The position numbers were made by a program, and so were the translations under genes. Below, piece after piece: positions 55,313 through 64,000 of a stretch of 64,000 bases of DNA. The notes under the pieces were generated by a model. That model did not search any database, had not been told where the DNA came from, and was given only the letters and a program-made list of their open reading frames with translations. Numbering within the stretch: position 1 is the stretch's first letter; every line of letters begins with the position of its first letter. The DNA is from Hymenopus coronatus (lineage: Eukaryota > Arthropoda > Insecta > Mantodea > Hymenopodidae), in NCBI GenBank assembly GCA_030762935.1, contig CM060900.1, positions 112,062,620 through 112,126,619 of the forward strand, read 5' to 3'.

Positions 55313-58150
55313 CATTAAAATCCTCAACTAACTCTCATGTTTCCCGGTAAACCATAAGGAGATCTCAAATTATTTTGAGATGACATATCCCAATGGCGTC
55401 TTACAATGTCGTAAGAACTTTAAGTCCTAGGCATCATAGCTTAGTCAACTAGCAAAATAAAAAGAAGTTTAAGTGTGTAATAGCATCTCTTCTGTTGCTT
55501 CCCTCACTCTTGTGTATTTGTTTTGAAGACGAATGTAAGTAATTTAGGTTTAAGTGTTTAAGCACGAATACCTTTTATTTCAGATATTATTATCCATTAA
55601 AAGTATAAAGAATATTAAACACTCATTTTCCTTATAAAAACTATTTCATAAAGATTCGAACCGAGATAACTGAGCACGTTTGACAACTCAACAGTTAAAG
55701 CACACATTTGAAGTGATATGCATTTTCTACTTAATCACTTACATGCAATGTGAACGTAGATAATATAATTTTAGTTTGTGCTGTGTGCAGAGATTCATCT
55801 AAGATTTATGATGGTTTCCAAAGCCAACTTTATTTCTGGTTGTTGCACTTTTTAGTTTATTTATTTTTTTAGTATCTACAGTAAAAGCAACCAAAACAGA
55901 GGCACTGAATAGCGAAGTGAACGCATCGTACATTTACTAATAGCAACAACACTAACACCAAAAAGAGCTTAAATAGCGTGAATGGACACTGCAAAGCGGA
56001 AGATTGTGGATTAGAAATAATGAATTTTACTGCGTTGACTCGCTACAAAAGAGAAAACATTGACATTTCATAGATGACTTTTGGAAGCACACTGGCGTCT
56101 AATGCCTAACTGTAAATCGCCACCGAAATGTCATGAACATAAGTTAGAAGAATATAGAATATTAAAAGATTTGTTACTGTATATTACACATACAGTGCAA
56201 AAAAGAAGAGAGTTTCAAAATCTATACTGTAGTAAATATGTAACACATTGAAGGGGGGCAAATACATTTTCATCTTAGGAAGCTTGAAAATACGTTCAGT
56301 AAAGTGCTTAGTAAAATCAATGTACCACTCCAGCAAATGTTAGGCTTATATTTGAACACTTAACCCTTATAGAATGCAACCGACATGTTTTCCAGTGTAC
56401 AGAGGAGTCTTAGGAGAATGCTTTGTTAAGTACACTTATGAGTTCATACTTGCTTCCAATGTATCTATCAAGGGATTAGTATCCCACCAATGAAACGTCC
56501 TTGTGGATAATCGTGGCCATATTATGTGCAGACATTCCATGTGAATACCTTCGTAATATACCCGAAATCTTAAATTTTGTAGATTTGGATTGAACCTAAC
56601 TTTAATTTCTCACGTTTCTTTCAGGCTTCATTGTTTGGAATGGAATGTTTAACTACTTACACCGGTTTAAACCCAGCAAGATAATAACTGCGCTATCGCT
56701 ACAAATAACCTCTGTTTTTCTCTCTGATATGTACGATTCTCCATGCAAAAGTGAAGGTATTAATGATATACTTGTGCTTGCTGACGGAGCATTGCTTAAA
56801 AATAATAGTTTGTAACTTGGAAAATACCCCATCGCTAGCTACACATGTTTACGCTTGTAAAAGAGAATTTACCTATTTTACAATAAAACTGAGTACCGCA
56901 TTCGTAAAAAAGTGTTTATTCCTTGGCATTTATCAAAATGAATATTGAAATAAAAATCATTGCATAGCTTCAAAGTTTTGGTCACAGACCATAGGGGTTA
57001 TACAAGAAGACGTTCCTATCCTACTCCTCTGTACTCCCTAAGAGTCGGGTTCTCTAAGCCTAGTATATTCGTTGGAACGCTGTTATCTTTCGCGGCCTTC
57101 ACCTGCTTTTCAGTTTGGTCCACGCTTCTTTTGCGATGTGCTCTGAGATGTAGAGTGGGTTTTGGTTGATTTTAGTTAAAGACCTTGGCGCCATAGTTTA
57201 ATTTTTAGATAGTATATGGTTTTGGATGTCATTGTCTGTATAATAAGCCGCCTGTGCTTATTACCATTTTATGGCCTATATTTTTTCTGATAAAACGGCT
57301 AGCTTTGCTAAGTGTTTATATAACCCTAATTCAACATCTGCGAATGCAGAGAGGTACATACCGGAAGTGTACGGATGCACTGCTAACACGCTTATTGACG
57401 GTTATTTATTATTCAATAGAGAAACACTACCAAATGACAACTGAAGTTTAAATACTTATGCGATGGGGCGTCAGCGTTCTGTTAATATAAATTTACACAT
57501 ACCGTAAATTTAACACTTCCGCTAGCATTACCTCACTTCGATACCTTGGTTCATTTTCAGCCGTGGAATGCCACAATATTCAAAGGTTCCTTGAAATCAG
57601 AAATTGTTAAACCAAGAGATATGTAATGTAATGTTAATTGCAAAAAGTTGAGTAATTCTATTACAATAGGTGGAGTAAAAATACATGACAATAATTTCCT
57701 GAACACCATAAGAATTTTATAATACATTTCATCAGAACGGTTTAATTGTTACAATAATTTATATTTTTGCATTCAATGACAGTTTGTTGAAGAGATCAAT
57801 ACAGCTCAATACAAGTTGGGGCCGTTAATTAGCTTCCCTATAAAAACAATTATTAGTTATTAATTATTTATCAATGTAAAGCTAAAAGAGTACAAATGTA
57901 TGTATATAACAGAGTAAATTCAGCTGGAGCAGAAATAGAAAGCTGACGCCAAGAGAGTAGAAGCGGTGAGAAGTGTTTTGTTAGAAAGGTTTCTTTTGTC
58001 CAGTCACGTACAATCGAGTTACAACGGGGGTAAACCTTAAAATTCGGAAGACGGTAATTCTTTATTGTCCAAGACATGTCACGTGAGGTTTGCAGTGCAC
58101 CCAGGGAAGAGAAAACTGACTTTTGGAATATTTACGTCCATCGCACGGCC
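55313..58150. other. AT-rich DNA, no recognised feature
   Basis: 2.8 kb with only short open frames. A somewhat GC-richer stretch at 56990-57190 has no recognisable coding content. Confidence 0.4.
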
Positions 58151-58156
58151 TTTATG

Positions 58157-58230
58157 TCCAATCAGAAAGAGGCCGCCATGACGGCATTTTTAGTATATAA
58201 AGAGCCCAAGAAGGCACATCGGGGCTGTCT
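58157..58230 (+). promoter_or_regulatory. CCAAT/TATA-like core promoter arrangement
   Basis: CCAATCAG (58157-58164) is followed about 30 bp later by AGTATATAAAGAGCCC, a strong TATA match near 58193-58203. Transcription would begin near 58225. Downstream (58230-58560) is about 330 bp without a long ORF. This could be a host 5' UTR/promoter or an LTR; no LTR partner or coding exon was found. The TATA and CCAAT strings are seen; function is inferred. Confidence 0.35.
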
Positions 58231-58559
58231 GTTAACAGCTGCTGCCTGTTTTACTCTCTGTTGCTGTCTGTTGATATCTGTCACTGACATTCTGTCGGTT
58301 GTCGGGCTTAACGTAACTTCTTCACACAAAGTTATACACTGTAACGTGTGACGTAAACTTAGTAGTCTCTAGTGCTCTAAGTATCTTTAAAGTTAGTGAC
58401 GTGTGTTAAAGTATATTATATAACGCAGAATTAAGGAAGAATAAGGAACTATAACTACGTGTGATCAGCCAAGTGTTTAAGTTCATAACAAGTGTACAAG
58501 TTAGCATAAATGTAAAGCAAAAGTGCTTATCTCGCTTCTCCTAGTAAGAAATACACTCC

Positions 58560-59687
58560 AGGAAAGTTACGTAAGTTTTAATTATTATAAGATCACTCCC
58601 ATTAGCTGCACCATCCCGAGAGAGTCAACCATCGTGCAGGCTGAGCAACGCCGAGGCAAAATTCAGCGGTGGTAGATTCACCTCACCAGGTACGTGGGTC
58701 TCCTCATAGATAGTGGAGTGAGTCTTGCCAACGTCATCAATCTGGGTTAGAAGCAGAGAACTCAAAATCTGTGTTTTGAGTGTGGGGATAAGTCCACCGC
58801 TCAGGGCACCCAACATCTGAGCTCACCGCATAAGGCGTCCCAGATGTGGTGCAAACGATAACACCGCAAAGTGAGAATGAATGGTTTTGGACAATCCACG
58901 TTTATTTAAAATTAAGTTATGGTTACACTGTGTCTCATGTATATTTATGTTGCTAACCCATTCAGATTATTTAAATGATTAAAATATAATAACATATAAA
59001 AGAGTAAATATATCTGAGAAAGTTTAATCCCTTTGGCGATATGGATGATATGGCGTTCTGTGGATGACTAAAATAACCCAGTTTACCAACGGCTAACATC
59101 AGATAACTCCATGAAATAATACAAACCTTTATATCTGAATTTAGTCATACTTCTAAGGAAAGATAAAAGTAGATAGCCTATCAACCCAAGGATCGTGGAA
59201 TCGAATCCAGTTAAAATATTTGTTCTGCATTCAAAAGAAAATGTGGAAAAGGATGGGGATGGCCCAACGAAAGCGATCGGTGTGATGGCATACTTGGATG
59301 CTGATGGATTTCGATTGAATGCAGATACATACATTACAGGGGTTTTTAGTAAAAAAAAAAAATTACTCTCACTATTACGCAGCACTATCAGCTCAGATAA
59401 TAGGGAGCTTTTTATGTGTCCGAAAGGTCTCGCACGGTCTAAGGTGTGGTATTTGAGAGTTAGCCATACTGGTGTGGTTGTAGGTTTGTGCTCAAACTAG
59501 TAAAATATGTGGTATTTATTTATTTTAATACCTCACCTCCATTATTGAAAATCCTCAAAATAGCTTAAAAATTGTTTTACAGTGCTCTTTTGGGCCGCTG
59601 CCCTTAAGCATACGAACACCCTTTTTGGTAATACGGAATCGGTTTTTGCATGTAGACTATTTTCAGATCATCAGGTTCCATATAGTT
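58560..59687. other. No supportable gene
   Basis: Overlapping frames on both strands at 58625-58816 and 59083-59500 (up to 101 codons) have no motif I can name. Confidence 0.35.
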
Positions 59688-59960
59688 ATACAGGGTGTTC
59701 CAGAATTCGACCGCATAAATTACATGGGCGAATGTAGAGGAGTCCAGAAAAACAGTATGAGATAGGGAACCTATGGGCTATGGATACTAAATTCTTTACT
59801 ACGGCATGAAATTCATTAAGGGTTAACTTTCCGCTCATCAACCGCAATGGACCGCGAACTTTGGAGAGCATATAGTCACATTATTTAGCGCTAGGTTGGC
59901 GTTTGGGCATCGGTTTAAGATGCTGCGGTTGCTGAAGGTTCAAGCCTCTGTATGTACTTT
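59688..59960 (+). mobile_element. Terminal fragment of a TACAGGG-ended Tc1-like element
   Basis: ATACAGGGTGTTCCAGAATTC opens a segment without transposase coding. The TACAGGGTGTTCC start is typical of insect Tc1-like elements and resembles the ends near 11805 and 31590. The right limit is uncertain. Confidence 0.45.
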
Positions 59961-60577
59961 TATTTTATGTTGTCTCCTTTGTTTGTAGTTTATAACGAAA
60001 CGTTTATGTTTTTCTGCGTTATTCAATATGATTTATCATACTGACAAATAAAATAAATGCAGTATGCGATTAGCATGTAGGTTGAATCGTAGATTACAAA
60101 ATGTTCCAGTAAACATTACATTCAACACCTGAAGGAATACAATTCTCCATACCCTTCGATGTGTATCACACATTGACGTGCGGATTACAATTGCGACTTT
60201 TGCACTGGTACACAGCAGTTAAACAGGCCCTTAATCACTCGGGTTGAGACTTTTTGGAACAATGCGCATGCTCAATGGTACAAAAGACCACATGAGCTCA
60301 AAAGTTCGTAGCTTAGATCATCTTAGGATGTCAGTCCGTATGATCTCTCTTGCGTACAGTTGAAACAATTTACTTCCTTATCACATAATATGTATACTTT
60401 TACAATATGAACACATTGATTAGCAAATCATGGTTCTCATAATAGTCGCGTGTAGCCATTAGACAAGAATTTTAGAGCACGAACGTCTAGGACCACAGTT
60501 GCTTAAGTAATTAAAACAACACTGTAGAAAGACAAAACCAAAGTACTGCTGCTTGAATCCCAGCAATAGCAGTTAGG
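59961..60577. other. No feature recognised
   Basis: Unique sequence. Confidence 0.4.
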
Positions 60578-60875
60578 ACTGCCTCCATGGTCGAGTGGTC
60601 ACCGAGCTGACGTCTCACCCGGCGGTCCCGGGTTCGATTCCCGGCTGGGGGAGGAGAATGTTTCTTTATCCAGAATTATTCTCTATCCTCCACAGAGTCT
60701 GGAAGTATGTATATGAGAGTGTGTGTTTGAGGAAAATAAATTGATTTAAAACCAAACTTAAAGGAACCTACAGACAACGAGTTGTTTCAAGTGCAAAGGC
60801 CCCGATATGACCTTAGATGTTAAAGGGGGCTATATAAATGAAACAATAAAATAATAGAAAAATAATAGCAGATAG
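60578..60875 (+). mobile_element. SINE-F copy (tRNA-Glu-like head)
   Basis: TGGTCGAGTGGTCACCGAGC, TCTCACCCGGCGG and GGGTTCGATTCCCGGCTGGG form a well-preserved tRNA-like head, with CTC in the anticodon position as in tRNA-Glu. The body GGAGAATGTTTCTTTATCC, CAGAGTCTGGAAGTATG follows and is shared with 24550-24668. The end near ACAATAAAATAATAG is A-rich. The attached shared body is why I call it a SINE, not a tRNA gene. Confidence 0.85.
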
Positions 60876-60894
60876 TTTTTATTCCGCCGCTGAA

Positions 60895-61602
60895 ATCATA
60901 TCCAGCTTCTACGTCTCAAAACACACATCACATAAATGTTTCAAACCTAATCACATTTTATCACATTTATGTATGCAGGTCCATTGACAAGCAATTACTG
61001 CATTTAATGTTGAACGCTACGTAGATTTCGTTCACAGTCTTTTGGAAGTAATTTTTATTGAAGAGTTTATCATTCTGAAGTCAAAAATGTTAACTAAGTA
61101 CATTAGTGCTGCTCAAATCGTGTGCCTCTTTGAGAAAAGCAGGAAGTTGAAAAAATAAAATATGGTACTTTTAGAGAGCGGTGCAAACTTAGAATCGTAG
61201 AAGTTTTTGGCCAGCACTATACCGATTCGCCCTGCCCCAGTATGTACTAGCGGAGCACGGTAGCTAACCACATATAATTTGAAATCAACCGAACGGTAGT
61301 CAGTGGCGTGCACAGCCTCAAAGAACAGGACATTTTGCAAAAAATTGGAATCCAATAATTTTAAATAGCTTATTGATTGTGCACCCACACTGCATTCCTT
61401 CGACTACTGGCATACCATTGAAGCGTTCCGAATGAAAGTGTGACCCCCATGACCACGTTATTTTAATTTACGGCCACGGGTGTGCGATCCAGAAAACATG
61501 CCATAACTTAGACATTTGAAAAAAGGGCAATTGGCTCCCTATCTCAAACTGTTTATCTAGGATCCCTATACAGTATTGTCAATTTGTGTGATTGAATTCT
61601 GG
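60895..61602 (+). repeat. Repeat R2, copy 2 (empty-site copy)
   Basis: Collinear with 29191-29965 but without the SINE tail; the single CTATACC at 61217-61223 corresponds to the insertion target. Termini and class unknown. Confidence 0.75.
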
Positions 61603-63594
61603 GAAAAGACTGAAACAGCTATAGTAAACCATTAACAAGGCACTAAATGTAACTGGTGTTTTAAACTTCTTAGGAAAATGAACTTGTTTGCTCCATATTA
61701 TTTTATTGTGTGAATTAAAAAAATAATAATTATCCTTAGAAACACAGACGTCAGCGAAAAGACAAAGTCATATATGATACATTAAAAGTAGAATATTATT
61801 AGCGAGTAAAAATGTTTGCGGAACGAGGTCCAAATGCCGGTGTAGTAATATTATGAGTAAAATAAAATAATGTCCATAAGGTGTTCTCGTATACAATTTT
61901 GAGACGTCCAGCTTTGTGGAAACAACAGTATGCATCCGGGCATGGGCCTACTGAGCTCTAGTTTGCTGTTTGGCATTCGTTGCTGACCTCCATAGCACCA
62001 GTGGTGACAGCATGACCAGTTATCCAGCCATATCATTACGTTTTTCGCCTTACTCATTGAAGAAATCTATTGCATGCAATGTCGTTCTGTTTTTTCGAGT
62101 TCCTTGTTAAAAATTTCATATTTATTCTCTCCGCTGCTTGCAAAATGTCCTCTGCTTCTGCCGAATCCTTTCCCGAGTCATAACTATAATCTGTTATTAC
62201 ATACATCGATATAAGTCCTCCGCTTACTACAGAATGTTCCCGAATAGCCGTTGACTTCTTGAAGTTGTATGTAAATTGCGCATAGAGCGGCGATAATGTG
62301 AGTTGCATATTACAGATATTTAAGTGCTGGATTAGAAGTTGTGGCTCTTTAAGTGTAGTGGAGTATGTTCCTGAAAGTAAGTTCTGATGATTCGTAAATG
62401 GACTAATGAAAACACTTTCAATTATTCAATTAAAGTGGTAGTGAAGACTGCAAATTGGTTGTAATACGATAACAATTTAAGATGAATTTTACAGTGAACA
62501 CTATAACAAAATAAAAATCTTATTTCATTTCCTTAATATAGCTGATACATGATTATGCAACCAAGCCGGGTGGTTTAGGTGATTTCCTCTGTAACTGGCA
62601 CTTAGGAAGTCCGGTTTCGCTCTCCATCGACCGCGCACTCTGTACTGCGTTTTTCCGTGGTTTCCCGGGCGAGTGCTAGGGTGCTGTATATCTGCCACAG
62701 TTCCTTTCTTTTTATTCCTTCAGTTCATTCCCCTTCTTCATCTTTCAGGTCGGCAGCAGGTGTGGCTCGAGGCTTTGGAGGCAGATGGCACGGTTACTTG
62801 CTGCGAGTAAAACTCTCTTCGCCCTGGTTGCGCTGGCTAAGACTAAATGTAGTTGTAGTGGCATTCTCCCGACGGTCTTCCGGCACCTGTATAGCCTTCG
62901 TGGCGCACCAGGGCTGTCATCTAGTGAACTGTTAGGGACTTCCGTGCGTCTCTGCGCTTAGTCATTTCCTGTGTGCTGGCCTGCGGTTTCCCTTCTTCTT
63001 ATCCCTTCCCCCAGGGGGTGGTAGGCCACAATAGATAAATACTTGGTCGAGTTGCTGAGATGTCCCCCGCCGTTAACATACTCATACCTCATATTCATTA
63101 CTATGTAAATGTCGTCTTCGGTCTCGCAGTTCAAGTTATTGAACAATACAGTACCACTGTGTGTGTGATATTGACCTTGAAGCTATAGTACTCTTATCTT
63201 TGACTTCGGTTGGCATCCCGTCCATGCGTATGCAGAACTTTTATACATCGGTTTGTATTCTGGTGTACCCTATGAAGCATCCATGGGGTCACAGACCGGC
63301 AAGTAGCGATTATCCGTCTGCAGAGGACGGAATGTTTCATGGACTACTGTGATAGACGTCGTGGAAACCGATGTTGATACAATCTTCGTGTACCAGAAAG
63401 GTTTTCTACAGCCTAACCAGCTATCGCTACGTAGTCTTCGTTACTTTATTATTGGTTAACGCCCTCACACGAGAGAACGATCGTTTTCATACCGGAACAA
63501 AATATTCTGGAAAAAGTACTCGTTTAGACTAGTGAAATGCTATTTTTTTAAAACGCCTATAAATAAACTTAATACTATAGCACGTACTACTGCA
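61603..63594. other. No supportable gene
   Basis: A GC-richer stretch at 62560-63020 has a 92-codon plus-strand frame and pyrimidine-rich runs but no known motif. TCCGTGGTTTCCCGGG near 62654 recalls SINE bodies. I make no firm call. Confidence 0.35.
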
Positions 63595-63735
63595 GAGCCT
63601 TCCGTGAAGTAGTGAATACATTGCTGGTCTCTAAAACCCAAGATTGCAGGTTCAAACCTGACAGAGGGTGCTGGACTTCTTTTTTCGGACACAAAGATTC
63701 TTAGCATGGTTTCCTTCTAAAGGGAAGTAAAGCCG
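63595..63735 (+). mobile_element. SINE-I, tRNA-like head
   Basis: CCGTGAAGTAGTGAATACAT, then GGTCTCTAAAACCCAAG and GCAGGTTCAAACCTGACAGA give a tRNA-like arrangement with a B box, continuing into non-tRNA sequence. Single copy in the window, so the assignment is tentative. Confidence 0.5.
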
Positions 63736-63898
63736 ATGGTCCCATGTAATATTTTATTTGCAAGTAAAAGAACCCCTTACCTTGAAAGAAGTAGGTGCCT
63801 GGGAAAAATTATCTGCCATTTCGCGTCCGCATGTCGTCATTTCGTCCTACAGTGCCATCTATGGGCGACGAGCTGATCTCTCGTCACCATGGCGCACC

Positions 63899-63955
63899 TA
63901 CTACTAGCACCATCACCACCTCCACCTCAACCACTACCACTACCACTACCACTGG
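63899..63955. repeat. (ACC/CAC) trinucleotide repeat
   Basis: ACCACTACCACTACC-type units in an imperfect trinucleotide array near the window end. Confidence 0.85.
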
Positions 63956-64000
63956 CGCAGAATATGCTGGCAGGAACGAGATTCAAGCTTCGAGCCTCTT

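Noticed and set aside
59083..59500. ORFs of 100 and 101 codons on opposite strands, superficially protein-like
   Set aside because: No family similarity, splice context or second copy that I could identify.
60583..60655. Candidate functional tRNA-Glu gene
   Set aside because: The tRNA-like part is attached to a body shared with 24550-24668 and the acceptor stem pairs poorly; it is a SINE head.

Overview
This window looks like a gene-poor, AT-rich stretch of an animal nuclear genome, most likely an arthropod and probably an insect. The reasons are several Tc1/mariner-superfamily transposase relics of types common in insects, many tRNA-derived SINEs with intact-looking A and B boxes, non-LTR retrotransposon scraps, and abundant microsatellites. 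I found no operon-like gene packing and no long ORF. No host protein-coding exon, rRNA or functional tRNA could be supported. The species cannot be fixed from the sequence alone.

The dominant component is one dispersed repeat, called here 'D'. A full copy is about 0.9-1.1 kb and has no open frame. It has short imperfect terminal inverted repeats of the type TTTCTCTAC...GTAGAGAAA. About fourteen copies or fragments lie on both strands: 1.6-2.4, 2.8-4.6, 5.0-6.6, 8.2-9.4, 12.7-13.6, 14.1-14.4, 19.4-20.0, 26.8-27.9 (-), 32.6-33.5 (-), 34.8-35.6 (-), 40.5-41.9 and 54.1-55.0 (-) kb. It looks like a non-autonomous DNA transposon. Copies carry a microsatellite at one fixed internal position, a conserved palindrome, and in two cases have spawned minisatellites (96-bp units at 1183-1662; 77-bp units at 3714-4356).

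Transposase relics, all broken: a mariner with both ends and TA duplications at 21256-22500; a second mariner at 50772-52018; a third on the minus strand at 24670-25478; an internally deleted one at 38770-39155; a rearranged Tc1-like pair of fragments at 11228-11805; a Tc1-like relic at 30220-31595; and a minus-strand Tc1-like relic with both inverted repeats at 45340-46694. A foldback MITE family is present at 11885-12202, 27113-27440 and 33741-34027, with half a copy near 14757.

Retroelements: I separate eight or nine SINE families (A/B with a shared head and two alternative tails, C, D', E, F, G, H, I). There is also a LINE ORF2 C-terminal fragment at 3185-3560, an RTE-like 3' tail near 26070-26140, and a possible Penelope-like fragment with a hammerhead-like core near 22866-22897. 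Many of these are nested in D copies, so D is mostly older than the SINEs and the MITE. The rest of the window (notably 20.1-21.2, 47.6-50.0 and 55.3-59.7 kb) shows no recognisable feature, except a CCAAT/TATA-like promoter arrangement near 58157-58203.
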